From positions 124,001 to 188,000 of the forward strand of contig NZ_JADPQG010000001.1 of assembly GCF_015687175.1 (NCBI RefSeq): DNA of 64,000 nucleotides, in the 5' to 3' direction. Positions 42,377 to 51,558 of the stretch are shown here, in pieces (position 1 is the stretch's first letter; each line of letters begins with the position of its first letter). This DNA comes from Reinekea sp. G2M2-21 (GTDB taxonomy: Bacteria; Pseudomonadota; Gammaproteobacteria; Pseudomonadales; Natronospirillaceae). Under the pieces are notes generated by a model. That model saw nothing but the letters and a program-made list of their open reading frames with translations, was not told the DNA's origin and ran no database searches. The position numbers were made by a program, and so were the translations under genes.

Positions 42377-43411
42377 TCAGAATCCCTCCAATACGATCTT
42401 GCCGACCGTGGCGTTACTCTCCAATTGTGCATGGGCGCGTTTCAGGTTAGCGGCATTAATGGTGCCGAAGTGATCGCCAAGCGTGCTGCGCAACTTGCCC
42501 TCATCGATCAGCCGTGCCACATGGGTTAACAGTTCGTGCTGTTTCTGAATGTCTTCGGTGCCGAACATGGCACGGGTAAACATGAATTCCCAATGCAGTG
42601 AGGCAGATTTTTGTTTCAGAAGTTTGATGTCCAACGGTGTTTGCGGATCGTCTATTAACGCGAATTTGCCTTGTGGAGCGAGCAGGTCAGCCAATGCCGT
42701 GAAGTGCTGATCGGTATGAGTCAGGCTGATAATGTGACTGATGTGAGTGATGCCTGCGGCTTCAAGTTGCGGCCGCAACGGCTGATTGTGGTCGATGACC
42801 AGGTGGGCACCCAAGTTCTTAACCCATTGCTGGCTTTCAGTTCGTGACGCCGTGCCAATTACCTGCGCCTGGGTTAGGGTAACCGCCAGTTGGGTTAGGA
42901 TGGACCCGACACCGCCGGCTGCCCCGACAATCAATATACTGCCTTGGGTTGGTGATGTTAAAAGGTTGCCTGAGAAGTTTGGTTCAAATCCCAATCGGTC
43001 AAACAGCAGTTCCCACGCAGTGATCGCGGTGAGCGGCAACGCAGCAGCTTCGGCATTGCTTAAGGTGGTCGGCTTTAACGCCACAATGCGTTCATCCACA
43101 AGTTGGTACTCCGCATTAGAACCAGGGCGGGTTAAATCACCGGCGTACCAAACGGTGTCGCCTACCTTAAACAAATCGACGTCGTTGCCCACCGCAACGA
43201 CTTCTCCGACCGCATCCCAGCCTAAAATTCGGTGTTCTCCCGACGGGTGCGTACTGTTCTTGCGAACCTTGGTGTCCACTGGGTTGACCGAGATCGCCTT
43301 TACCTGCACTAACAAATCACGCCCGCTGGCAACGGGCGTGGCAATATCCAGGTCGACCAGCGCGTCGGGTTGGTCGATGGGTTGAGGTCGTGCAAAACCA
43401 ATGGCTTTCAT
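42377..43411 (-). CDS. Zinc-binding-type alcohol dehydrogenase/quinone oxidoreductase (MDR family)
   Basis: 344 residues from the ATG at 43411 (MKAIGFARPQP), which has GGAGATCCCACCC upstream; a frame from 43438 is less likely. The medium-chain fold is clear: VKAISVNPVDTKVR, ILGWDAVGEVVAVG, AAALPLTAITAWELLFDRL and the Rossmann GAAGGVGSILTQLA. The catalytic-zinc Cys/His of true alcohol dehydrogenases is not evident, so a quinone or enone reductase role is likelier. Divergent from the LysR gene at 43555. Confidence 0.9.
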   Translation of the reverse strand: MKAIGFARPQPIDQPDALVDLDIATPVASGRDLLVQVKAISVNPVDTKVRKNSTHPSGEHRILGWDAVGEVVAVGNDVDLFKVGDTVWYAGDLTRPGSNAEYQLVDERIVALKPTTLSNAEAAALPLTAITAWELLFDRLGFEPNFSGNLLTSPTQGSILIVGAAGGVGSILTQLAVTLTQAQVIGTASRTESQQWVKNLGAHLVIDHNQPLRPQLEAAGITHISHIISLTHTDQHFTALADLLAPQGKFALIDDPQTPLDIKLLKQKSASLHWEFMFTRAMFGTEDIQKQHELLTHVARLIDEGKLRSTLGDHFGTINAANLKRAHAQLESNATVGKIVLEGF

Positions 43412-43554
43412 GGGTGGGATCTCCGGTAAATGGGTCAAAGTATCAGCGTAGATGAACGGTAGCCCGCTGCTACCAACAATGCGCCTATTATTGGCGCTTT
43501 ATATCATGGTATAAACCAGGTAATCATAGAAACATAGTCAAAGAATTTTTGATA

Positions 43555-44496
43555 ATGAATATCGCTGATTTGACCTTATTTGTCCGCACCGCGGATTGTG
43601 GCAGCATCACCCGGGCTGCAGAGCAGTTGGCGTTGACACCGGCGACGGCCAGCGCCGGATTAAAACGGTTGGAAAAACAGATGGGTGTTGCACTTTTTAT
43701 CCGTTCGACCCGGCAATTGCGGTTGACTGCAGAAGGTGAGCGATTCCTGCTTTACTGCCGTAAAGCACTGGCTAATCTGGATGCTGGTCAGGCAGCGATT
43801 CACGCAATGACTGGCAAAGTGGCCGGGGAATTGCGGATATCCGCGCCCTCGGACATCGGCCGTAATCTGTTGGTGGGCTGGTTGGATGACATCATGGCGC
43901 AACACCGGGATCTGTCGGTGAGCCTGATGTTGGGGGATTCCATCGCAGACTTTTATCAAGATCGCTTTGACCTGGCCATCCGCTACGGACCGCTACCGGA
44001 TTCCTCCATGGTCAGCTTTAATCTGGCCATGACGGACCGTATTTTCGTGGCTGCGCCAGAGTACTTAAGCTTGCATGGCGAACCGAAATCCCTGGCCGAC
44101 CTGTCACAGCATAATTGCCTGATGTTTCAGGTGAATAATCGTGTGTATGATGAATGGGAAGTGTGCTCAACCTCTGCGCAGGGTGTTGAGCGTGGCGTGA
44201 TTAAAGTGACCGGTGACCGCAGCACCAACGATGCGGATGTTGTTCACCGGTGGGCCCTTGCAGGTAAGGGGATTGCCTACAAAGCTCGGCTCGATATGCT
44301 TCAGGATATCCAAGCCGGTCGGGTCGTTCGGCTGCTGCCTGACTATCATTCGCCAGTATTTGAACTGAATTTATGTTGCCCATCCCGGCAACAGGTGACA
44401 CCAACCGTCTTGCTGTTACGTGATTTATTGCGTGTGAAAGTGTCTGATTACATACGTTCGTTTGTGGCTGATCGCACAATGCCAACTGAACTCTAA
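43555..44496 (+). CDS. LysR-family transcriptional regulator
   Basis: 313 residues; the ATG at 43555 (MNIADLTLFVRTADCGSITRAAEQLAL) is preferred over a TTG six bases upstream. HTH then LKRLEKQMGVALFIRSTRQLRLTAEGERFL, and an effector domain with LRISAPSDIGRNLLVGWLD and DLAIRYGPLPDSSMVSF. Probably regulates the divergent oxidoreductase and perhaps the DUF1304 gene that follows 18 bp later. Confidence 0.9.
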   Translation: MNIADLTLFVRTADCGSITRAAEQLALTPATASAGLKRLEKQMGVALFIRSTRQLRLTAEGERFLLYCRKALANLDAGQAAIHAMTGKVAGELRISAPSDIGRNLLVGWLDDIMAQHRDLSVSLMLGDSIADFYQDRFDLAIRYGPLPDSSMVSFNLAMTDRIFVAAPEYLSLHGEPKSLADLSQHNCLMFQVNNRVYDEWEVCSTSAQGVERGVIKVTGDRSTNDADVVHRWALAGKGIAYKARLDMLQDIQAGRVVRLLPDYHSPVFELNLCCPSRQQVTPTVLLLRDLLRVKVSDYIRSFVADRTMPTEL

Positions 44497-44514
44497 AAAT
44501 AAAGGAAGTGAATA

Positions 44515-44868
44515 ATGCTGATCTCGTCCACTCTGATTGCCCTGGTGGCTTTGCTGCATCTGTATTTTTTAATATTGGAGATGTTTTTGTGGGAGAAACC
44601 CGCAGGGCTCAAAGCGTTTGGTAATTCACCCGAGCGTGCCGCGCAAACAAAAGTGCTCGCTGCAAACCAGGGTTTATACAATGGTTTTTTGTCCGCCGGG
44701 CTTTTTTGGGGACTGTGGCAAGGTGCCGCCGGGTTTGACGTCAAAGTCTTTTTCCTGAGTTGCGTTGTGGTAGCCGGTGTTTATGGTGCGATGACAGCTA
44801 GCAAGAAAATCTTATACATTCAGGCCATGCCTGCCGCAGCCGCTTTGGTTATGTTGTTCATAATATGA
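44515..44868 (+). CDS. DUF1304 family small membrane protein
   Basis: 117 residues with four hydrophobic helices. LHLYFLILEMFLWEKPAG, the NQGLYNGFLSAGLFWGL stretch and GVYGAMTASKKILYIQAMPA are the DUF1304 landmarks. AAAGGAAGTGAATA precedes the ATG. It is probably cotranscribed with the LysR gene. Function of the family unknown. Confidence 0.9.
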   Translation: MLISSTLIALVALLHLYFLILEMFLWEKPAGLKAFGNSPERAAQTKVLAANQGLYNGFLSAGLFWGLWQGAAGFDVKVFFLSCVVVAGVYGAMTASKKILYIQAMPAAAALVMLFII

Positions 44869-44902
44869 TCGGTCTGAAGTGTACGTCAATCGATCTGGTA
44901 TC

Positions 44903-44921
44903 GTGAATGATAATCATTATC
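44903..44921. promoter_or_regulatory. Fur box
   Basis: GTGAATGATAATCATTATC matches the 19 bp Fur consensus (GATAATGATAATCATTATC) at 17 positions. It lies downstream of the DUF1304 gene and ~180 bp upstream of the lipoprotein start at 45098, the likely target. An imperfect hairpin (about 44960-45015, ends GACCGGG and CTCGGTTTTT) lies between the box and that gene. Confidence 0.8.
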
Positions 44922-45097
44922 TAAGGCTCGTCTTTTTGCTAATCACTGAATCAAGCTGCAAAAACAAAAAGACCGGGTTTATTAGATTGATTTTTGATCT
45001 GGCTCGGTTTTTCAGTGTTTACGGTTAGGAATTAATCACATAGGATTGCCGCTCGTATTTCAATAATATCTCTTTTTAGCTGTAAGGATATTCACTC

Positions 45098-45976
45098 ATG
45101 AAACACCCTATGTCTTTCGTCAAATATGGCGGACTTTCCCTCGCTATTGTAAGCACTCTTTTTATCACGGGTTGTAACAAAGAATCGGACGAACCGGAAG
45201 AAAACACCGCGCCAGTCGTTAACGAAGCGTTGGTTCGATATCGACATGCACACGACGACTTCTGGAACGGCGCTGATTTGTTTTTTAGGTATTACGTGTA
45301 CGCAACGGACAGTTATGGCAATGACGATATTGTTTATTTGTCGATTAAGGATTGCGAATCCTGCGATGAACGTATTTTAAAAGACACAACCAGCGCGAAT
45401 GAGGCGGATCACATTAATTTTTATGATGCAGATTCCGGCTATTACATTGACGATACCTATTGGTATGGTACAAATGATGAAAATAGACGACCAGCATCAT
45501 TCATTGTGTATGCTCGTGACAAAGGAGATTTAGCCGTAACTAAAACAGTTAAAGCAGTGAAGCCGGATTTAACGGAGGCGACGTTTGAGACCTTTGCCTA
45601 TGCTGCATCTTATACAGGTACAGACACCTCGGAAGGATTCCCAGCACTTGCTTTACCTTCTGGTTCGAATGCCAGCATCGGAGCTGGCGTATTTAATCTG
45701 ACATTTAATACCAACGATATAAATGCAAAGACAGTTACCGCCTATTTCCATAATTCGCAAGACGAATATGTTGGCTTCAAAACATGGGATTTTGGTGAGT
45801 TTGCCGCTAATCAGGACAACACTGTGAGCGTTAGCGATTATTATATTTCGGATGGTCATACGGACGCAGAGGTTTCTTATGTTTACCTATTTTCGTTTAG
45901 TGGGACGTTAACAGGGACTAAAATTCAGTGGTCTCCACATCACGCCATCAGTGCCCGAATTAACTTGATTCCCTGA
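45098..45976 (+). CDS. Putative Fur-regulated lipoprotein
   Basis: 292 residues, ATG at 45098 after TGTAAGGATATTCACTC. Signal with lipobox FITGC (Cys at residue 26). The mature part begins acidic and has beta-rich stretches, a CESCDE Cys pair (~88-91) and many Asp/Tyr residues. No domain recognised. The Fur box upstream suggests iron-dependent expression, so an iron-related surface role is possible but unproven. A strong terminator follows. Confidence 0.7.
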   Translation: MKHPMSFVKYGGLSLAIVSTLFITGCNKESDEPEENTAPVVNEALVRYRHAHDDFWNGADLFFRYYVYATDSYGNDDIVYLSIKDCESCDERILKDTTSANEADHINFYDADSGYYIDDTYWYGTNDENRRPASFIVYARDKGDLAVTKTVKAVKPDLTEATFETFAYAASYTGTDTSEGFPALALPSGSNASIGAGVFNLTFNTNDINAKTVTAYFHNSQDEYVGFKTWDFGEFAANQDNTVSVSDYYISDGHTDAEVSYVYLFSFSGTLTGTKIQWSPHHAISARINLIP

Positions 45977-46003
45977 TTGATTTTATTGTTTATTCAAAAA
46001 CGG

Positions 46004-46031
46004 AAAGCGCATCACCTGATGCGCTTTTTCG
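46004..46031 (+). terminator. Intrinsic terminator of the lipoprotein gene
   Basis: AAAGCGCATCA-CC-TGATGCGCTTT perfect 11 bp stem followed by T residues; lies between two convergent genes and could serve both. Confidence 0.85.
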
Positions 46032-46058
46032 TTTTGAGACAGCGTCACCTGTAGTCTA

Positions 46059-46793
46059 TTAGGCTGCGCTTAAAGCTCTTGTATGCGCAGCCGAATTCGC
46101 TGCCCAGGACTGCCAGTTGTTTTGTTTGACACCTTTAATGACCAGCCAAAGCGGCAGAATGACTTCACCATAAAAGGTGTACAGAGCCACATCGATGGTT
46201 TCTCCCGGAATCAGCAACCAAACCACGGTGTCGGCTATGTAGCCAAAAAAGGCCAATACCATCATCCAGCCAATAATTTTCGGGATGAAGTCGGATTTCA
46301 AAATCAGTACACCCATCGGCAATAACCAAACGCCCCAGAAAATGTGCGCGATCATGATGCCGTCTTCATTTAAGTCCAATAAAAAGAGCACCGCCTGTTG
46401 CAGTTGTTCTGTGGTTAAGAGCGCAGTGAGTGCACTGTCGTGGATAAAATAAAGTACGGCCACGCGGCTCAACTCGTTCAACAGGGCGACTGGCATAGCT
46501 GCCAGGGTAAAGATCACGATAATTTGAGACCAGGTGCGGTCGACATGTTTGAACAGGTCATACAGCGCCAGGGCAATGAAAATCTGAATGACCTGAATAC
46601 TGAACGCGGCCAGGATACTCAGACGCAACCCCACCTCGTTGGCCTGGATGTTGGCAAAGGTGGCCTGCGGATTATCAGCAACCAGCAATACCTCAGGTAC
46701 ATACATCAGACCAAAAAATCCGAGCGGGATGAGCAGTAAATACAGCCAGCCTGCGCGTCGCGCAATAGAGTTTGGGTTGATTTGTGTGTTCAT
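46059..46793 (-). CDS. DUF4386 family membrane protein
   Basis: 244 residues, about six or seven hydrophobic helices. RRAGWLYLLLIPLGFFGLMYVP, ALYDLFKHVDRTWSQIIVIF, AHIFWGVWLLPMGVLILKS and IIGWMMVLAFFGYIAD are typical for DUF4386. The function is not known for the family. It is divergent from the LysR gene at 46895, which may regulate it. Confidence 0.88.
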   Translation of the reverse strand: MNTQINPNSIARRAGWLYLLLIPLGFFGLMYVPEVLLVADNPQATFANIQANEVGLRLSILAAFSIQVIQIFIALALYDLFKHVDRTWSQIIVIFTLAAMPVALLNELSRVAVLYFIHDSALTALLTTEQLQQAVLFLLDLNEDGIMIAHIFWGVWLLPMGVLILKSDFIPKIIGWMMVLAFFGYIADTVVWLLIPGETIDVALYTFYGEVILPLWLVIKGVKQNNWQSWAANSAAHTRALSAA

Positions 46794-46894
46794 GTTGGGC
46801 TCCGTTTCATCGTTTTAGAAGGATGTGTTGACTTTACCTATGCAGAAAATAAATATAAATTGCCTTAAATTGCCTAATGGGTATGCATTTTTGT

Positions 46895-47788
46895 ATGTCA
46901 TGGAAAAACATAAGCTTTGATTGGAACCGAGCCAGGGCATTTCTGGTGACAGCGGAAGAAGGGTCGCTGTCAGCCGCCGCCCGGGCTCTGGGTATGACTC
47001 AGCCGACACTGGGACGGCAAGTGACCGCTCTGGAGCAGGAGCTGGGTGTCACCCTGTTTGAACGTGTGCCGCAGGGCTTGGTGCTGACCGAGTCTGGTCT
47101 TGAATTAATCGATCTGGTACGCAACATGGGCCATGCAGCCAGTGAGCTTTCGCTGCGTGCTTCTGGGCAGTCGCAGCGAGTAGAAGGGGTGGTGTGTGTC
47201 AGCGCGAGTGAGTTTGATGCGATCCATTACTTACCCGAAGTGATTGCGGAGTTGCGTCATACCGAACCGGGCATCCGGGTTGAAGTGGTCGTGTCGAATG
47301 AGGTCAGTGATCTCAAACGCCGCGAGGCCGACATCGCACTGCGTAATTTTCGCCCGTCACAGCCAGATTTGATTGTGCGTAAACTGCGTGAAGAAAATGT
47401 TTGGTTGTATGGTACTCCAGCGTATCTATCGCGGTTTCCTTCGGTGACGCCTGCTTCTGACATCACCGGTCTGTCTCTGGTTGGGTATGAACGATCAGAG
47501 TCGAATCTTAGTTTGTTGCGTCAGAAAGGGATTCCGATCACGGTGGACGATATCGTGACCAGCAGTCACAGTTATCTGTTGCAATGGTATCTGGTCAAGG
47601 CGCATCTCGGGGTGGGCATGTTTACCGAGAGCAAAGGCGATGCCGAAGCCGACTTGGTGCGCGCGTTTGAACACTTAGGCCCCTTAGCAAAGGTGCCGCT
47701 GTGGTTGGTCTGCCATCGTGAGTTGCACACCAGTTTGAGGGTTCGCCGGGTGTTCGATCTGCTTGTTAGGAAGGTGTCATTGCCATGA
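46895..47788 (+). CDS. LysR-family transcriptional regulator
   Basis: 297 residues from MSWKNISFDWNRARAF at 46895, the position that fits relatives; earlier in-frame ATGs at 46877 and 46883 are possible. HTH: TAEEGSLSAAARALGMTQPTLGRQVTALEQELG. The effector domain has the VCVSASEFDAIHYLPEVI start. Its stop overlaps the next gene by four bases, so regulator and metallopeptidase are likely cotranscribed. Confidence 0.9.
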   Translation: MSWKNISFDWNRARAFLVTAEEGSLSAAARALGMTQPTLGRQVTALEQELGVTLFERVPQGLVLTESGLELIDLVRNMGHAASELSLRASGQSQRVEGVVCVSASEFDAIHYLPEVIAELRHTEPGIRVEVVVSNEVSDLKRREADIALRNFRPSQPDLIVRKLREENVWLYGTPAYLSRFPSVTPASDITGLSLVGYERSESNLSLLRQKGIPITVDDIVTSSHSYLLQWYLVKAHLGVGMFTESKGDAEADLVRAFEHLGPLAKVPLWLVCHRELHTSLRVRRVFDLLVRKVSLP

Positions 47789-48294
47789 TGGATGCGCTGA
47801 AATATTTATCCCGTTACCCGGAGCACTTGCAGCAGTCGGTAGCTACTTTGATACATGAAGAACGCCTCGATCAATACCTGTTAGGTAAGTATCCACAAGG
47901 GCACCAGATTAAAACGGATCAGGCCTTGCGTGACGTAGTGATGACGTTCAAGAACCGGTATATCCGCAAGTCAGGGCCGATCAGCAAGGTGGTGTATGAC
48001 CCGAAACTGCATGTGGTCAAAAATGCCCTGGGTACCCACAGTTATGTTAGCCGGGTGCAGGGGCAGAAACTGAAAAGCAAAAATGAAATTCGGGTGAGCG
48101 CACTGTTCAAACAGGCCCCGGTGGAATTTCTGGAAATGATTGTTGTGCACGAGCTGGCGCATGTTAAAGAAAAGGAACACAACAAAGCGTTTTACCAGCT
48201 GTGTTGCCATATGCTGCCAGATTACCACCAGGTTGAATTCGATGTCCGTGTGTATCTTACCTACCAGGAACTGACAGGAAAGAGTTTGTATTGA
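47785..48294 (+). CDS. YgjP-type (DUF45/WLM) metallopeptidase
   Basis: 169 residues. The zinc site is VVHELAHVKEKEHNKAFYQLCCHMLPDY: HELAH plus a later His, the pattern of YgjP-like/DUF45 peptidases. An N-terminal helical segment precedes FKNRYIRKSGP and the basic KSKNEIRVSALF stretch. No signal peptide, so cytoplasmic. The ATG overlaps the LysR stop (ATGATG). The substrate is unknown. Confidence 0.85.
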   Translation: MMDALKYLSRYPEHLQQSVATLIHEERLDQYLLGKYPQGHQIKTDQALRDVVMTFKNRYIRKSGPISKVVYDPKLHVVKNALGTHSYVSRVQGQKLKSKNEIRVSALFKQAPVEFLEMIVVHELAHVKEKEHNKAFYQLCCHMLPDYHQVEFDVRVYLTYQELTGKSLY

Positions 48295-48400
48295 GGACAT
48301 TCTCATCGGTCCTGAGTGCATTCTAACCCTGTTTCGGGATTGATTTTTGCCGAATCTGGGCCAAACTGCTGTCAGGTTTTCATAACGGATGGAACTAAAG

Positions 48401-48790
48401 ATGGAATTAGTCGTTATAAACGGCAGTCATGAAGACTCCTGCGAAACCGCCGCGAATCGCTTGCGCGCCCACGGTTATCATTACTTTTCCCCTAAATTGT
48501 TTTTTGTGGATGATTTTGGCGATCTGCATTTCGATCCCAGCCGGCAAGACGAAGCCAATAAGTGGTGTCAGCATCATGTGGATCAAGAAATTGCACACCA
48601 TCGTGACGTGGTCCTTCAGGGCGTCTATTTGAATGAAGAATTAATGCAGAAAGCTGAGTCAGAAGGCTACCACGTGGTCGTTTTGCGGTGTGACGATGGG
48701 CTGGAGCAGCAGGGCGAAAAGCAGATTCGGGCGCTGGTCGCAGCCCACGAACAGGCGCATCCGTCGCTGTTTAAACGACTCTTCGGTTGA
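48401..48790 (+). CDS. Hypothetical protein, AAA_33/NEDD4BP2-like fold with lost P-loop
   Basis: 129 residues from the ATG at 48401; an ATG at 48389 is also in frame. The order of motifs resembles the P-loop kinase-like AAA_33/NEDD4-binding-protein-2 family: start VVINGSHEDSCETAANRL where GxxGSGKST would be, FFVDDFGDLHFDPSRQDEANKWC in place of the usual FDxxxLxxAHxWC, VVLQGVYLNEELMQKAESEGYHVVVLRC in place of VIVDNT-GY. The Walker A Gly-Lys-Ser/Thr is absent, so it probably cannot bind ATP in the usual way. It has no obvious operon partner. Confidence 0.55.
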   Translation: MELVVINGSHEDSCETAANRLRAHGYHYFSPKLFFVDDFGDLHFDPSRQDEANKWCQHHVDQEIAHHRDVVLQGVYLNEELMQKAESEGYHVVVLRCDDGLEQQGEKQIRALVAAHEQAHPSLFKRLFG

Positions 48791-48922
48791 TTCATTGCAG
48801 AGTCGGGTTTTCGTGGCCGTGAATGTCTGGCAGAATCTGCCGACTCTACTTTCATTCCATGGTGTTAACCTTTTGCGGTAAACGGTGGTATGACTCGTTT
48901 AATGTGACTGGGTTCATAACCG

Positions 48923-49222
48923 ATGGGCTTTACGGCTGTTGCTTTTTCTCTGGATGTTTTGTTGTCAGCCTTAAGCGTTTGGTTGGCTACACATTTACGC
49001 GTTATTCAAATGCCCTGGCGGGACATCGGTATTCTGGTGATTTCTGTTTCCACGGTGTCGGTGATTCCGGTGATCGGGTTGTTACTGGGTATTTTGCTGT
49101 TTTTGGTGATGGTCTTACGCTTCTCCGGTTGTTCAGTGATCAATGCGGCGGCGTTGGTGGGGCTGACCAAATTGGTTTGGTTAATAGCTGTCGCCGTGTT
49201 TGGCGCGAGCTTTCTGAATTAA
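48923..49222 (+). CDS. Small membrane protein, hypothetical
   Basis: 99 residues with three hydrophobic helices (AVAFSLDVLLSALSVWLA, GILVISVSTVSVIPVIGLLLGILLFLV, AALVGLTKLVWLIAVAVFGA). An overlapping longer frame at 48823-49317 is Cys/Gly-rich and less like protein. Convergent with the epimerase gene. Function unknown. Confidence 0.6.
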   Translation: MGFTAVAFSLDVLLSALSVWLATHLRVIQMPWRDIGILVISVSTVSVIPVIGLLLGILLFLVMVLRFSGCSVINAAALVGLTKLVWLIAVAVFGASFLN

Positions 49223-49262
49223 ACCAGTGCCCGGGCCGCCCACTGCGAATCGACTGCCATAC

Positions 49263-50462
49263 TTATTGGCTCAGCAGTGCTTCCAACACCAGCGCACAGG
49301 CGCCAAGGGTGTGGTAGTCGCACTTCGCGCCGGCCTCGCTTTTACGATCGGTTACCTTGCTGTTGTCGGCATTTAAAATACGAAACCAGGCGCCATGTTG
49401 ATGATCGACAAAGTGCGCCCAGCTGTAGTGCCAGAGTCGGTCGTACCATGTCCAATACTGTTCCTCTTCGGTCACCAGTGCCAATAACGCTGCAGCGGCA
49501 AAGGTTTCTGCCTGCACCCAAAAATACTTGTCGTCGTCACAGATGGTCCCGTCCGGTGCGAACCCGTAAAACAATCCACCATGCTCGTCATCCCAGGCTT
49601 GGTTAACAGCGGCATCGAACAGTGCCTTGGCGCGGTCGACCATCCAGGCTTCGGGTCTGTGTTTGTGCAGCATCAACAAAAGTTTCGTCCATTCTGTTTG
49701 ATGCCCTGGCTGAAAACCCCAGGGGCGATACAAGTTTTTCGGATCGTCTTTGTTGTAATCCCAGTCTAGTGTCAGATCTTTATGGAAGTGCTCCCAGATC
49801 AACCCGTCGGCACGGTCCGCCTGATCAACGGCAATTTTTTTCGCCAGGGCATAAGCGCGGTCGAGGAATTGTGTGTCTTGTGTCGCTTCAAACGCCAGTA
49901 TCATGGCCTCGCAAGTATGCATATTGGCGTTTTGGCCTCGATAGTCTGTCAGAATTTGCCAGTCGGCGGACACTTCATCCGCATATAAGCCAACGTCAGC
50001 CTGCCAGAAGTGTCTCTCTAGTAATTCGTAGGTGTGGTAAATATCGGCGCGGGCACTTTCATCGCCGGCTTGAAGGGCTGTGGCGTAGGTGAGCAGAACA
50101 AACGCCAGTCCATAGCAGTGATTGGTTTCATCCGCGGGGGCATTGTTGTTCAGTGTCCAGGCATAACCCTGACGTTCATTTTGCCAGTGCGTGCCGCGGA
50201 TGAACGCCAAACCGTGTTGCCACAAATGTCTGTATTCTGGGTCTTTGAAGAGGTGTTCGGCGGTGGCGAAATTAAACACCATCCGGCAACTGCTGACCAA
50301 ATGCTTGAGTTCCGGTGCAAAGGTTTCGCCAGAATCGAGATAGTTTTGGTAGTAGCCACCCGTTGGGTCAAAGGCGCGTTCGGTATAAAACGCCAGAATG
50401 CTGTCCATGTGATCTTTCAGGAACTGCGGTGAGCGAAAATCTGGAGTCATAGTCGTACCCAT
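49263..50462 (-). CDS. N-acylglucosamine 2-epimerase / mannose isomerase family enzyme
   Basis: 399 residues, close to family length. An alpha6/alpha6-barrel sugar epimerase or aldose-ketose isomerase, cytoplasmic. Landmarks: TGGYYQNYLDSGE, KHLVSSCRMVFNFA, RQGYAWTLNN, YRGQNANMHTCEAMI, PWGFQPGHQTEWTKLLL, KYFWVQAETFAAAA and AGAKCDYHTLGAC. The mix of motifs is closer to YihS/mannose-isomerase-type members than to renin-binding epimerases, but this needs alignment. The upstream ATG at 50462 is used; MTPDFRSP at 50450 is an alternative. No sialic acid or sulfoglycolysis genes lie near. Confidence 0.88.
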   Translation of the reverse strand: MGTTMTPDFRSPQFLKDHMDSILAFYTERAFDPTGGYYQNYLDSGETFAPELKHLVSSCRMVFNFATAEHLFKDPEYRHLWQHGLAFIRGTHWQNERQGYAWTLNNNAPADETNHCYGLAFVLLTYATALQAGDESARADIYHTYELLERHFWQADVGLYADEVSADWQILTDYRGQNANMHTCEAMILAFEATQDTQFLDRAYALAKKIAVDQADRADGLIWEHFHKDLTLDWDYNKDDPKNLYRPWGFQPGHQTEWTKLLLMLHKHRPEAWMVDRAKALFDAAVNQAWDDEHGGLFYGFAPDGTICDDDKYFWVQAETFAAAALLALVTEEEQYWTWYDRLWHYSWAHFVDHQHGAWFRILNADNSKVTDRKSEAGAKCDYHTLGACALVLEALLSQ

Positions 50463-50697
50463 GATGTGATGGACAGGAAAAGAGCTGAACGAGGCTACTT
50501 TAGCAGAAATTTAACGCCATTAGAGCGTATCAAACACTATGTAACAAAGTCGATTTGCCTTCAGAGCGTCACCATCAGCATGCAGGGTAATAAAATGGAA
50601 GGCTTGCCTTCGAGTTACTCGCGCAATGGATTGCAATGACGGCATCCATTCACGGTAAGATGGCGTATAACGGTGGTCCATGTGCAGACAGAGAGCG

Positions 50698-51558
50698 ATG
50701 ATGAAAAATGTGGTGGTGTTTGGGCTAAGCCTGATGTTACTCGGTTGTGCGCAGCCGATGAAATGGCCTGCCGCGCCCCTGTACGAATTACCTAACACGG
50801 CGCCTACCGCACAGTCCTATTGGTCTGAACGGCAAGTCAAACAAGCATTGGTGGGTCACTATGCTCATTACGATATCGTGGCTTACGAAGACACCACCGC
50901 TCGCCAGCCGATGCGCAGTTTTATCGTTTCCTATGGCTTTACCGACTTTCGACTCGAGGGTGACCAATTACTGGAGCAGGACCGCTTTTGCCGTGCCACA
51001 CACCAGCTGAATTATGACACCGTGACCAGTTTTTTTAACGATCAGGCGACCCAGGCGATTGTGCCGCCGCCTCAGGCTGTTGAAGTCACCTGGCAGGATG
51101 GGCTTTGGCAGATTTATCGCCCGGCAACTCCGACCCTGTTGGGTATAACCGGTAACCCGGCGTTACCGTTGACACAAGACCCTGGCGACCCGGACATTAT
51201 CGATGCTGACGGGGATGGCAAACCAGGGGTGACCGTCGACCTCACCATTGCTGAACGCTGGCAAGAAGAGCTGTATATTATTCGCCGCGAAATCTTTAGT
51301 AACTTAATGTGGTGGTACCCGGACGGCTCACTCCGAGGCTATGTCATCGATCAATCGGAACAATTGGTTATTGGTGCATCGCGGTTTTTTCTGAACAAGG
51401 CATCCAATCCGGCGCAGGCCAAACCCATAGGCCTAAGCCCAATCTGGTTGGTGCCTATCGATGAGGAGATCGATACCTGTGCGGAGTTGATGGCCCAGCG
51501 GGATCGCTGGTTTCCACCAGAACCCCGGTTTGTGACTGCTAACGAAGAGCAGCCTTAA
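50698..51558 (+). CDS. Hypothetical lipoprotein with a calcium-loop-like motif
   Basis: 286 residues from ATGATG at 50698 after AGAGAGCG. Lipobox LLGC with the Cys at ~17. The body has no recognised domain apart from DADGDGKPG, an EF-hand-like loop in the middle, and a Trp-rich segment (LMWWYPDGS). The 3' end overlaps that of the convergent histidine kinase gene by 20 bp. Confidence 0.75.
   Translation: MMKNVVVFGLSLMLLGCAQPMKWPAAPLYELPNTAPTAQSYWSERQVKQALVGHYAHYDIVAYEDTTARQPMRSFIVSYGFTDFRLEGDQLLEQDRFCRATHQLNYDTVTSFFNDQATQAIVPPPQAVEVTWQDGLWQIYRPATPTLLGITGNPALPLTQDPGDPDIIDADGDGKPGVTVDLTIAERWQEELYIIRREIFSNLMWWYPDGSLRGYVIDQSEQLVIGASRFFLNKASNPAQAKPIGLSPIWLVPIDEEIDTCAELMAQRDRWFPPEPRFVTANEEQP

Noticed and set aside
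48823-49317. 164-residue plus-strand frame
   Set aside because: Cys/Gly/Tyr-rich with no domain; the overlapping 99-residue membrane protein in another frame is more plausible.
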